Shown here piece after piece: positions 1 to 8,210 of a stretch of 16,293 nucleotides of DNA. Below the pieces are notes generated by a model. That model was not told the DNA's origin. It searched no databases and worked only from the letters and a program-made list of their open reading frames with translations. The position numbers and the translations under genes were made by a program. The stretch is taken from positions 8,718 through 25,010 of the forward strand of contig PMXT01000071.1 in the NCBI GenBank assembly GCA_003170995.1, read 5' to 3'. Each line of letters begins with the position of its first letter. Position 1 is the stretch's first letter. The stretch is from Actinomycetota bacterium. GTDB taxonomy: Bacteria; Actinomycetota; Thermoleophilia; Gaiellales; Gaiellaceae.

Positions 1-345
1 GGCTCGTATCGCGCCGACGGCCCGCTCGAAGCCTGGCTCTGGCGTGCGATCGTAAACGCGGCGGTGAGCTTTCGGCGGCGAAAAGGTACTTTCGATCCCT
101 TCGAGGTCGTGCCGGCGCTTGTGAGCGACGATCGACCGGCCGACGATGAGGAGATACGCACCTGGATCGCGGCTCTTCCTGAGAGGCAGCGACTCGCGAT
201 CTTTCTTCGCTACTACGCCGACCTCGACTACCGGGCGATTGCAGCCGCGCTTGGGATCGAGACCGGGACTGTCTCCGCGACGTTGAATGCGGCCCACGCC
301 GCGCTGCGTCTTTCGATCTCGACGCCCGAGGAGGTGTCACAGTGA
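1..345 (+). CDS. ECF-type RNA polymerase sigma factor, 3' part (sigma-70 region 4)
   Basis: The reading frame is open from base 1 and the 5' end lies outside the window; 114 residues are visible. The first residues (GPLEAWLWRAIVNAA) match the end of sigma region 2 in ECF factors. Residues about 52-103 form region 4: LPERQRLAIFLRYYADLDYR followed by the helix-turn-helix AIAAALGIETGTVSATLNAA that reads the -35 element. The GTG at 64 is internal, because homology continues upstream of it. The protein should direct RNA polymerase to a small set of promoters. The stop codon overlaps the GTG start of the next gene by four bases (GTGA, 342-345), so the two are translationally coupled, the usual arrangement for a sigma factor and its regulator. 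The sigma subfamily cannot be assigned without the N-terminus. Confidence 0.88.
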   Translation, partial: GSYRADGPLEAWLWRAIVNAAVSFRRRKGTFDPFEVVPALVSDDRPADDEEIRTWIAALPERQRLAIFLRYYADLDYRAIAAALGIETGTVSATLNAAHAALRLSISTPEEVSQ

Positions 346-1709
346 CCAGCTCTGAAGAGAAGATCCGAAACGTTCTCGTGAGAACCGTGCCGCTTCCGGC
401 CGGAGCCGCGCGTGACTGGGAGGACGTTCTCTCCCGCTCCGCGGTATCGACGAAAACCGTTCGAGCGCGGCGTCTGGCCTACTCCGTAGTCTTCGCCGCG
501 GCGGTGGCGATAGTCCTTGCCGCAACGCCGCTCGGCGCCGTGATCGCTCGCGGCTTCGGCGATTTCTCGGGCTGGCTTAGCGGGAGTGCCGGCAGTCCCG
601 TAACCGGGAAAGAGCGGAGCGCTTTTGCGAATGCGTCCCGGCACTCGTGGATCCGGTTCCCGAAGACGGCGTCGCTTCGGAGATTGATAGTCACAGCAGA
701 AAGCGGCGTTCGCTACGAGCTCTTCGGCTTTCGGACCGGAGACTCGTTCTGCTTGCAGGTCGTCGCATCTCGGGCGGCGACAGCGAGATACACGGGTTGC
801 GTTCCACTGTCAGAACTGCAGGCAAAGCGGGCGCCTGCATTGCCCATCTTCGTGGACGCACCGGTCAGCGATCGCGAGACTCACGGTCGGCACGTGGACT
901 TCATCAAGCGAGCCGGTGTCACCTTCGGAATCGTGAGCGACGGGGTTGCGGGTATCAGCGCCCGCACGCGGTCGCACCAGCTGAACGGGATTGTTGGAGG
1001 CGACGGCTTCCTGATCATCAACTATCGCTCCGCCGCCGGAGCGCGCGTTCGCTCGATAACAGCCAGCGACAGCCAGGGCGACGTCGCACACATTCCTCTA
1101 GCCCACCTCACAAGCCCGCAGGACACCTTGAGCGATATGAACAAGCCGCTTCCTTTTGGACCACACCGTGTCCAGCGGATCATCAAAGACCCTACGATTA
1201 GCTGGATCGTCCGGCGGGAACCACGCGGAAAGCCTGTCGGTTCAGGCCGATTCGAGTTGCCCTGGCCTGGCCCTGGTCTAGCTTCGTTCGAGCGGTTGAT
1301 CAAGCCGGATCCGAAAGGATTAATAAAGGTACTCGTCAGCATCCGGAATATCCGCCATGGGAGGAAGGACAAGACCAGCCTCTGCTGGAGTCTGATTGTG
1401 ACGCGAGTGTTCGTCGGCGCATGCAACTCCCTTGACAACCCCTTCCCGCGCATATTCGGTCGCCGACTGCCTTTCTGGATCATGTCTGGCGGTGGACTGG
1501 GAGGAGATCAATACGGGATCGCCGCCGGGCTCAGCGCCGACGGAGTGGCTCGAATGGCGCTCTTCCTAGCGAACGGCGAGCGAATTCCGGTCCCGATCCG
1601 GGACAACGTCTACGTAGTTCAGTTTCCGTTCGCGGCCTGTCCAGCCGTTCTCGCGGCCTACGACAGGGAAGGCCGCGTTGTCGGCTTCCAGAGGCTGCCG
1701 GGGCCGTAG
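342..1709 (+). CDS. Single-span membrane protein with duplicated outer domain, likely partner of the upstream sigma factor
   Basis: This 455-residue protein starts at a GTG that overlaps the sigma stop codon. Residues 1-44 are hydrophilic and probably cytosolic. Residues about 46-66 (YSVVFAAAVAIVLAATPLGA) are one membrane span, and the remaining ~385 residues should be outside. No HxxxCxxC zinc anti-sigma motif is present, and the cytosolic part is very short. The outer part contains two similar units. One covers ~124-250 (C137, C153, GIVSDGVAGI at 196-205, ASDSQGDV at 241-248). The other covers ~330-452 (C348, C361, GLSADGVARM at 396-405, AYDREGRV at 439-446). I infer from position that it senses an envelope signal and controls the sigma factor; the sequence alone does not prove anti-sigma activity. 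CTCGAG, abundant in the neighbouring housekeeping genes, is absent here, which hints at a different history. Confidence 0.75.
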   Translation: MTSSEEKIRNVLVRTVPLPAGAARDWEDVLSRSAVSTKTVRARRLAYSVVFAAAVAIVLAATPLGAVIARGFGDFSGWLSGSAGSPVTGKERSAFANASRHSWIRFPKTASLRRLIVTAESGVRYELFGFRTGDSFCLQVVASRAATARYTGCVPLSELQAKRAPALPIFVDAPVSDRETHGRHVDFIKRAGVTFGIVSDGVAGISARTRSHQLNGIVGGDGFLIINYRSAAGARVRSITASDSQGDVAHIPLAHLTSPQDTLSDMNKPLPFGPHRVQRIIKDPTISWIVRREPRGKPVGSGRFELPWPGPGLASFERLIKPDPKGLIKVLVSIRNIRHGRKDKTSLCWSLIVTRVFVGACNSLDNPFPRIFGRRLPFWIMSGGGLGGDQYGIAAGLSADGVARMALFLANGERIPVPIRDNVYVVQFPFAACPAVLAAYDREGRVVGFQRLPGP

Positions 1710-1718
1710 ACGGCAGCT
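1693..1718. terminator. Hairpin spanning both stop codons of a convergent gene pair
   Basis: GCTGCCG (1694-1700) and CGGCAGC (1711-1717) form a perfect 7-bp stem with a 10-nt loop that contains the stop codon of the + strand gene; the right arm abuts the stop of the - strand NUDIX gene. Only 8 bp separate the two coding regions, so this may act as a bidirectional terminator or transcript-end stabiliser. There is no T-tract on either side, so it is not a classical intrinsic terminator. Confidence 0.4.
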
Positions 1719-2173
1719 CAGGGAATCCAAAGCGAGCCGAGATAAACGGTAGGATCGCCGGGCTGCCAGGTACGCAGGAAGTGCTGGATCGGCGGGTGGA
1801 TGACCACGTCGGCCAGCTCGTCGGGGGCGAAGAGGCGGTGGCCGCGTACCGCGTCGTCGATCGAGGAGACTTCCTCCAGCGAGTGCTCGCTCAGATCGCT
1901 GGCGAAGATGATGTGGACGACGTGCTTGCTGGCGAGTGAGCGTTCGGGCGAGATCGAGTCGGCGAGCGCGATTGGGCCTTCGACCGGGATCTCGTGCGCG
2001 ATGCCGATCTCCTCGGCCAGCTCGCGCTCGAGCGCCTCCAGGAGCGACTCGCCGTATTTGACACCGCCGCCGGGGAGCAGCCAGTACTCCTTACCCGGTT
2101 TCTCCTGGCGGCAGAGCAGGATGCGGCCGCGCCAGCTGAGCATGGCCGAGACGCGGATGCGGGGCTCTCTCAT
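1718..2173 (-). CDS. NUDIX hydrolase
   Basis: This 151-residue protein has a perfect Nudix box (G-x5-E-x7-REUxEExGU) at residues ~37-59, from GGVKYGE to RELAEEIGI, which binds Mg2+ and cleaves nucleoside diphosphate-linked substrates. The N-terminal strand ([20 protein letters not shown]) and the [17 protein letters not shown] segment are typical of single-domain NUDIX enzymes. The substrate cannot be read from sequence. It lies 6 bp downstream of dut and is the third gene of an apparent hflX-dut-NUDIX operon, so a house-cleaning role on damaged or non-canonical nucleotides is plausible but inferred. It starts at an ATG and is full length for the family. Confidence 0.9.
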   Translation of the reverse strand: MREPRIRVSAMLSWRGRILLCRQEKPGKEYWLLPGGGVKYGESLLEALERELAEEIGIAHEIPVEGPIALADSISPERSLASKHVVHIIFASDLSEHSLEEVSSIDDAVRGHRLFAPDELADVVIHPPIQHFLRTWQPGDPTVYLGSLWIP

Positions 2174-2179
2174 CTCTTC

Positions 2180-2610
2180 CTACACGCGCGAGGAGCCGAA
2201 GCCGCGCACGCCTCTCTCACTACCGGGTAGCTCGTCGACCTCGACCAGCTCGATCTCGGGCAGGCGCATGACTACGAGCTGAGCGATTCGCATCCCTGGC
2301 TCGATCGTGAAGGAACTGTCGCGGTCAGTATTCAAGACGACCACGCGAATCTCGCCGCGATAGCCGGAGTCGATCAGGCCCGGCGAGTTGACGAGTGCGA
2401 TGCCGTGACGCGCGGCGAGGCCCGAGCGCGGTTGGACGAAGCCGGCATGGCCTGCGGGAATCGCCACTGCCAGTCCGGTGCCGATCGTGGCACGCTCGCC
2501 CGTCTCCAACTCGATACGATCGCAGGCCGCGAGATCGAGCCCGGCGTCGCCGCTATAGGCTCGCTCGGGGATCACGGCCTCGGGTCGCAGCCGGCAGATC
2601 TGAAGCTCCA

Positions 2611-2611
<1 letters not shown>
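2180..2611 (-). CDS. dut: Deoxyuridine 5'-triphosphate nucleotidohydrolase (dUTPase)
   Basis: This 143-residue homotrimeric-type dUTPase hydrolyses dUTP to dUMP and PPi. That keeps uracil out of DNA and supplies dUMP for thymidylate synthesis. All five family motifs are visible: I SGDAGLDLAA (20-29), II PRSGLA (61-66), III the segment NSPGLIDSGYRGEIRVVVLN with its catalytic Asp (74-93), IV GMRIAQLVV (105-113), and V RGVRGFGSS near the C-terminus. The ATG start overlaps the hflX stop by one base (TGATG), which indicates translational coupling. Motif V reads RGVRGFGSS rather than RGxGGFGS; that position varies in the family, so I expect an active enzyme. Confidence 0.95.
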
Positions 2612-3915
<1,304 letters not shown>

Positions 3916-3922
3916 GCCACGT

Positions 3923-3928
3923 AGTATG
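3923..3928 (-). promoter_or_regulatory. -10-like box of a possible leaderless hflX promoter
   Basis: On the - strand CATACT lies 7 nt upstream of the GTG at 3915. It keeps the A2 and T6 positions of the sigma-70 -10 consensus. Initiation 6-8 nt downstream would place the transcript start on or next to the GTG. The -35 region is poor: a TTGCCG lies only 14 nt upstream. Inferred by analogy with the other boxes in this window. Confidence 0.3.
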
Positions 3929-3961
3929 CCCACTCGCCCTGCCGGCAACCGGGCTGGCCGC

Positions 3962-3967
3962 TAGGCT
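3962..3967 (+). promoter_or_regulatory. -10-like box upstream of dapE
   Basis: TAGGCT (TANNNT type) lies 10 nt before the dapE ATG. A weak -35-like CTGCCG (3939-3944) sits at 17-nt spacing. A start site about 7 nt downstream would leave a leader of only a few nucleotides. The ATG itself has just GCGGA directly before it, not a convincing ribosome-binding site. Confidence 0.35.
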
Positions 3968-3977
3968 GCTTTGCGGA

Positions 3978-5063
3978 ATGATCGCCAACGACTCGAATCC
4001 GTCCCAGCGCCTGGCCGAGCGCACACTCGAGCTGGTCGACATCCCCTCGTCGAGCGGGACGGAGCAGGCTCTGGCCGAGCACATTCGATCGCTCCTGCCT
4101 CGCCAGCTCGAGCTCGTACACGACGACGGCGAATCTGTATACGCACGTCCGCCGCGAAGCGGGCGCCCGATCGTCGTCTTCGCCGGTCATCTCGACACGG
4201 TCCCGGCGCAGAAGAACCTCCCCGGCCGGATCGAGCAGGGCGCCGTGATCGGTTGCGGCGCCAGCGACATGAAGGCGGGCCTGGCGGTGATGATCGAGCT
4301 CGCTCGCTGGATAGCCTACGAGTCGCCGCTGCTCGAGCTCGACCCGGGCTTTCTCTTCTTTCCGCGCGAGGAGCTACCGCCGGAGCAAAGCTCGCTGCCG
4401 GGATTGTTCGCGGCGTTGCCGGAACTGGACGAGGCGGAGCTCGTGATAGTGATGGAGCCGACCGACAACGAGATCCAGGCCGGTTGTCTCGGAAATCTGT
4501 ACGCGAACGTCGTATTCCACGGTGAGAGTGCTCACTCGGCCCGGCCCTGGCAGGGCACGAACGCGATTACATTGGCGATCGAGGGGCTGCGGCCATTGCT
4601 CGAAGTTGAGCCGCTCGAGCTCGAGCAAGCGGGGCTGGTTTTTACCGAAGTGCTGAGCGTTACCGGAATCGAGGCAGGTGTCGCGGCGAACGTGATTCCC
4701 GATCTGTGTGTGGCCCGTGTGAACTACCGCTACGCGCCTGTGCGCACGCCGGCACAGGCCGAAGCTCGCCTGTGCGGGTTGATTGATGAACCAGGCGAGC
4801 TCGAGCTAACGAGCAACTCGCCTCCGGCGCGTGTCCCCGCCTCCTCGGTGCTGCTCGAGCGTCTGCGCCGGTGCGGTGATCTGGAGCTTCGGCCCAAGCA
4901 GGCTTGGACGCCGGTGGCCGAGTTCGCAGATCGCGGGCTTGATGCCGTCAACTTCGGTCCGGGCTCGCCAAGCTATGCCCATCGGGCCGACGAGCGTGTA
5001 GAGATCCGGCAACTCGAGCGCTCCTTTGTCGTTCTTTCTAGCTTCCTCTCCAAGGAGATCTGA
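3978..5063 (+). CDS. dapE: Succinyl-diaminopimelate desuccinylase (M20 metallopeptidase family)
   Basis: DapE removes succinate from N-succinyl-LL-2,6-diaminopimelate, giving LL-DAP for lysine and peptidoglycan. The frame is open further upstream, but homology begins at the ATG at 3978 (361 residues); the upstream part is antisense to hflX. M20 di-zinc hallmarks are present: HLDTVP (71-76; H71 metal ligand, D73 next to the catalytic site), ASDMKAG with D97, the EE pair E131/E132 (catalytic base and ligand), E160 in MEPTD, and H335 in SYAHRADE. HGESAHSARPWQG (181-193) belongs to the lid/dimerisation domain. It is followed by dapC with a one-base TGATG overlap. The context with dapC and dapD supports DapE over other M20 enzymes. 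Confidence 0.93.
   Translation: MIANDSNPSQRLAERTLELVDIPSSSGTEQALAEHIRSLLPRQLELVHDDGESVYARPPRSGRPIVVFAGHLDTVPAQKNLPGRIEQGAVIGCGASDMKAGLAVMIELARWIAYESPLLELDPGFLFFPREELPPEQSSLPGLFAALPELDEAELVIVMEPTDNEIQAGCLGNLYANVVFHGESAHSARPWQGTNAITLAIEGLRPLLEVEPLELEQAGLVFTEVLSVTGIEAGVAANVIPDLCVARVNYRYAPVRTPAQAEARLCGLIDEPGELELTSNSPPARVPASSVLLERLRRCGDLELRPKQAWTPVAEFADRGLDAVNFGPGSPSYAHRADERVEIRQLERSFVVLSSFLSKEI
5052..5057 (+). promoter_or_regulatory. Strong ribosome-binding site of dapC inside the dapE 3' end
   Basis: AAGGAG lies 5 nt before the dapC ATG (5063) and within the last codons of dapE. With the TGATG stop/start overlap it points to coupled translation of dapE and dapC and fixes the dapC start. Confidence 0.7.
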
Positions 5064-6208
5064 TGCGCTTCACTCCCATACTCGACGAATTCGGCACCTA
5101 CCCCTTCGTTCGCCTCGATGAGGCCAGACGCGAGGCTGCAGCACGCGGCCTTCACGTCATCGATTTCGGTATGGGCGACCCGAACGAGGAGATCGAAGAC
5201 TTCATACGCGATGCGGTCGTGGCCAGCTTGCCCAAGCGCTGCAAGTATCCGCGCGCCATCGGGCTGCTGGAGCTGAGGCGCGCGATCGCCGAGTGGTGCG
5301 AGAAGCGCTTTGCTGTTTCCGTCGACTCGGAGTACGAGATCATCCCCACTCTCGGTAGCAAGGAGGCGATTTTCACCTTCGCGCAGGTGGTCGACCTGCG
5401 ATCGCCCAAGAACCTGGTGTTGGTCGCTGATCCGGCCTACCCGGTGCCGGAGCGCGGGGCTCGCTTCGCCGGTGGTGAGGTCGTGCACTTACCACTCGAG
5501 GAGGCGAACGGGTTCCTTCCCAACCTCGACGCGGTCAGCGACGAGGTGTGGAGGCGGGCAGCTCTCGTTTGGGTCAACTACCCCAACAATCCCACCGGGG
5601 CCGTTGCTCCGCTCTCCTTGTACAAGCGCCTGTCGGAGCTCGCGATCGAGCACGGTTTCTTACTTTGCTCGGACGAGGCCTATTCCGAGATCTACTTCGG
5701 TGAGCGCCCGCCCTCGGCGCTTCAGGTGCCGGATCGGCGCAACGTCGTTGTCTTCAACACGCTCAGCAAGCGCTCATCGATGACGGGGTACCGCTCGGGC
5801 TTCGTTGCGGCCAGCCGTGAGGTGATCGGCGCTCTTCGGCTGCTCCGCCCCACGCTGGGCACTACTCCGCAGGAGTTCATCCAGCTCGCGTCGATCAAGG
5901 CTTGGCGCGACGAGACTCACGTCGAGCGCAACCGCGAGCGCTATCGCAGCAAGCGATCAATCATGCTCGAGGCACTAAATCGGGTCGGGCTGCGCGTGGC
6001 CGGCAGCGAGGCGACCTTTTTCCTCTGGATCGCGGTGCCGGAAGGTGAGACGTCGCAGGGATTCGCGCGACGCCTGCTCGAGAGCGGCGTCGTGGTTGCG
6101 CCCGGGTCCTATCTGGGCGAGCACGGCGAAGGGTACGTGCGCCTGGCGCTCGTGCCGACACTGGAGGAGTGCGAGCAGGCGGCGGTGCTGCTCGGGCGCC
6201 TCTTGTGA
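5063..6208 (+). CDS. dapC: N-succinyldiaminopimelate aminotransferase (class I/II, PLP-dependent)
   Basis: This 381-residue fold-type I aminotransferase is expected to convert N-succinyl-2-amino-6-oxopimelate and glutamate to N-succinyl-LL-DAP. Visible hallmarks are YPRAIGLLELRRAIAEW (N-terminal small domain), LGSKEAI near the cofactor phosphate (~97-103), VNYPNNPTGA (171-180, Asn for the PLP ring), SDEAYSEIYF (203-212; D204 for the pyridine nitrogen), and SKRSSMTGYRSGF (235-247), where K236 is the Schiff-base lysine. The family alone does not fix the substrate. The assignment to DapC rests on its place between dapE and dapD. Its stop overlaps a possible GTG start of dapD (GTGA, 6205-6208). 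Confidence 0.88.
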   Translation: MRFTPILDEFGTYPFVRLDEARREAAARGLHVIDFGMGDPNEEIEDFIRDAVVASLPKRCKYPRAIGLLELRRAIAEWCEKRFAVSVDSEYEIIPTLGSKEAIFTFAQVVDLRSPKNLVLVADPAYPVPERGARFAGGEVVHLPLEEANGFLPNLDAVSDEVWRRAALVWVNYPNNPTGAVAPLSLYKRLSELAIEHGFLLCSDEAYSEIYFGERPPSALQVPDRRNVVVFNTLSKRSSMTGYRSGFVAASREVIGALRLLRPTLGTTPQEFIQLASIKAWRDETHVERNRERYRSKRSIMLEALNRVGLRVAGSEATFFLWIAVPEGETSQGFARRLLESGVVVAPGSYLGEHGEGYVRLALVPTLEECEQAAVLLGRLL

Positions 6209-6222
6209 CAACATTGGAGCCC

Positions 6223-7350
6223 ATGAGCAAGGAGGAATTCGACTCTCTCGTCAGCGAGATCGAGGTCGAGCTTGGATATCAGCGCCCGGCTGCATTCGGT
6301 GTTGGTCTGGCCATTGTTAGCCGCTTCGGAAGGGTGCTCGACACCTACTATCCGTTTACGCGTCTTGGCGAGCAGCTCGATGTGGCCGCCGTTTTCTCCA
6401 GGGTTACCGGACGCAAAGCCGGTGGCGGAAGCTTTGAGCTCGGGCCCGAGCAGCTCGAAGAGTCGATCACATTGCTAGCTCCTCGCGAGAGCGGTGAAGC
6501 GCCTGATCCTAACATCGAGGCGCTGCGGATGGCCCTAACCGCTCTTCAGAAGGACGATTCATCGTTCGGCTCGCAGCGCTCGCGTCGCGCGGTTGTCAGC
6601 TTCATCGGCGATCTCACCGATCCGCCGCTGGATGTCGCGGATGTCTATCTGCGCCTCCATCTCCTCTCACAGCGCAAGATTCAGCCGCACGGCTGCAACC
6701 TCGAGAACATCTTCGGCATCCTGTCGAACGTCGTCTGGAGCAACCACGGCCCGTTCGACAGCGAGGAGTTCGAACGCACCCGGTCGGAGCTTATCGCGCA
6801 GGGAATCGAGCTCCAGGTGCGCTCGGTCGACAAGTTCCCGCGCATGACCGATTACGTGGTGCCCGAGGGCGTTCGTATCGCCAACGCCGACAACGTTCGC
6901 CTTGGCGCTCACCTCGCTGTCGGAACGACGGTAATGGCCGCCGGCTTCGTCAACTTCAACGCCGGCACGCTTGGGCCCTCGATGGTGGAGGGGCGGATCT
7001 CGGCCGGCGTGGTGGTCGAGCCCGAGTCCGACGTCGGCGGCGGCGCCTCGATCATGGGCACACTCTCTGGCGGCGGCGGCGAAGTCATTCATATCGGATC
7101 GCATTGCTTGCTCGGCGCCAACTCTGGCTGTGGCATCTCGCTCGGCGACGGCTGCACGATCGAGGCCGGCTTGTATGTCACCGCCGGGGCGCGGGTGACC
7201 ATGCCCGACGGCCGCGTTGTCAAGGCGCGTGAGCTGAGCGGGCGCACCGGGCTGCTCTTCTGGCGGAACAGCCAGACAGGTGCGATCGAGGTGAAGGAGC
7301 GAAGCAACGCAGTCGCCCTGAACATAGCCCTGCACCAGAACAAGAACTAA
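6223..7350 (+). CDS. dapD: 2,3,4,5-tetrahydropyridine-2,6-dicarboxylate N-succinyltransferase, actinobacterial type
   Basis: DapD is the trimeric left-handed beta-helix enzyme that transfers succinyl from succinyl-CoA to tetrahydrodipicolinate, committing flux to the succinylase DAP route. The 375-residue product matches the Mycobacterium-type DapD. Conserved stretches include LRLHLLSQRKIQPHG, NVVWSNHGP, VDKFPRMTDYVVPEGVRIA, SMVEGRISAGVVV (E256 matches the catalytic Glu of the mycobacterial enzyme) and GGGASIMGTLSGGG. It is about 55 residues longer than the mycobacterial protein as I recall it, with the extra length before the beta-helix. I chose the ATG at 6223 (GGAG 3 nt upstream); the in-frame GTG at 6205, overlapping the dapC stop, is an alternative that would add six residues. 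Last gene of dapE-dapC-dapD. Confidence 0.94.
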   Translation: MSKEEFDSLVSEIEVELGYQRPAAFGVGLAIVSRFGRVLDTYYPFTRLGEQLDVAAVFSRVTGRKAGGGSFELGPEQLEESITLLAPRESGEAPDPNIEALRMALTALQKDDSSFGSQRSRRAVVSFIGDLTDPPLDVADVYLRLHLLSQRKIQPHGCNLENIFGILSNVVWSNHGPFDSEEFERTRSELIAQGIELQVRSVDKFPRMTDYVVPEGVRIANADNVRLGAHLAVGTTVMAAGFVNFNAGTLGPSMVEGRISAGVVVEPESDVGGGASIMGTLSGGGGEVIHIGSHCLLGANSGCGISLGDGCTIEAGLYVTAGARVTMPDGRVVKARELSGRTGLLFWRNSQTGAIEVKERSNAVALNIALHQNKN

Positions 7351-7369
7351 TCTCAGGCCAGGGCTTTTC

Positions 7370-7428
7370 GCCGTAATCGGTCAACCGCGGCTTTTTCGTC
7401 TTGTTAGCGAGAGGATTGTTAACAAGAC
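7370..7428. terminator. Inverted repeats between convergent dapD and dapF (possible terminator region)
   Basis: GTCTTGTTA (7398-7406) and TAACAAGAC (7420-7428) form a perfect 9-bp inverted repeat around a 13-nt loop; its right arm touches the last base of the dapF stop codon. Just before it on the + strand, a short GCCG/CGGC stem (7370-7373 with 7388-7391) is followed by five T's (7392-7396), a weak intrinsic-terminator-like layout for dapD. This 77-bp gap holds no gene. The function as a transcription end is inferred. Confidence 0.45.
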
Positions 7429-8210
7429 TAGATCAGCAGTTCGGGCGAAAGCTCGACGGTGCAGATCTCCTGTGCCTCGCCGACCAGAGTTGCTTTCCGC
7501 TCCGGCGAGAGCGAGACCACTAGGTCGCCGCCGACGAGGTGCACAATGACCGGGCTCTCGCACGAGCCTTGCACGATCGCCGCCGAGGCGGCCGCGACGG
7601 AACTGGTACCCGAGGCGAGCGTCTCCCCTGCGCCCCGCTCCCAGACGGCGACGGTGATCTCGTGCCGGTTGTCCACGTAGACGAGCTGAACGTTCGTACG
7701 CTCGGGAAATCGCGAATGGCGTTCGACGAGCGGACCGAGGCGAAGAAGCTCCGAGCGTTCGGGATCGCGCCTGATAACGGCGTGCGGGTTGCCTACCAAA
7801 ACCGGCACGAACTCGATTTCCTCCTCGGCCACCTCCAGTATCTCGGGCTCGCCGACCGTGACTTCTCCCATCTCCATCTCGACCTCGAGCCCGCCGAGCA
7901 TGTGCGCCTCGACGACGCGCTCGCCCACCCGGATGCGTACGGTTGCCCGCGCATTGCGGCGGGCGAGCCAGCGGGCGGCGATACGCACGCCGTTACCCGA
8001 TAGCTCCGCCAGTGAACCGTCGGGATTCCAGATCCGTACTTCAGCCTCGTCGCCGCTCATCGACACCATTTCGACGATGCCGTCCGAGCCGACACCGAAG
8101 TGGTAGTCGCAGAGCTTGGTTACGCGCTCGGGCGTGAGCTCGAGCGGCGGCTCAGATTGCTCCAGGAGTAGATAGTCGTTTCCGAGTCCGTGCCACTTCG
8201 ACAATCTCAT
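7428..8210 (-). CDS. dapF: Diaminopimelate epimerase-family protein with both catalytic cysteines replaced by serine
   Basis: DapF interconverts LL- and meso-diaminopimelate with two cysteines acting as base and acid. The start is the ATG at 8210 (MRLSKWHGLGNDY, the canonical DapF N-terminus), giving 260 residues; the longer open frame upstream is antisense-quality sequence inside miaA. Substrate-binding motifs are kept: HGLGND (7-12), NPDG (62-65), GNPHAV (140-145), ERTN (170-173) and ERGAGET (191-197). But the first catalytic loop reads LSGNGVR (usual CGNG) with S71, and the second reads ASGTSS (usual ACGTG/ACGSG) with S200. Both codons are TCG. The only cysteines are C34, C217 and C250, outside these loops. 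Fold and family are secure; catalytic competence is uncertain. The 5' end overlaps miaA by 59 bp. Confidence 0.9.
   Translation of the reverse strand: MRLSKWHGLGNDYLLLEQSEPPLELTPERVTKLCDYHFGVGSDGIVEMVSMSGDEAEVRIWNPDGSLAELSGNGVRIAARWLARRNARATVRIRVGERVVEAHMLGGLEVEMEMGEVTVGEPEILEVAEEEIEFVPVLVGNPHAVIRRDPERSELLRLGPLVERHSRFPERTNVQLVYVDNRHEITVAVWERGAGETLASGTSSVAAASAAIVQGSCESPVIVHLVGGDLVVSLSPERKATLVGEAQEICTVELSPELLI

Noticed and set aside
2180..2220. Changed motif V in dUTPase (RGVRGFGSS)
   Set aside because: The fourth position of this motif varies among active dUTPases, and the other four motifs are intact, so I do not treat it as a defect.
6667..7335. 222-codon open frame on the - strand
   Set aside because: It is antisense to dapD, with a composition typical of a mirror frame.
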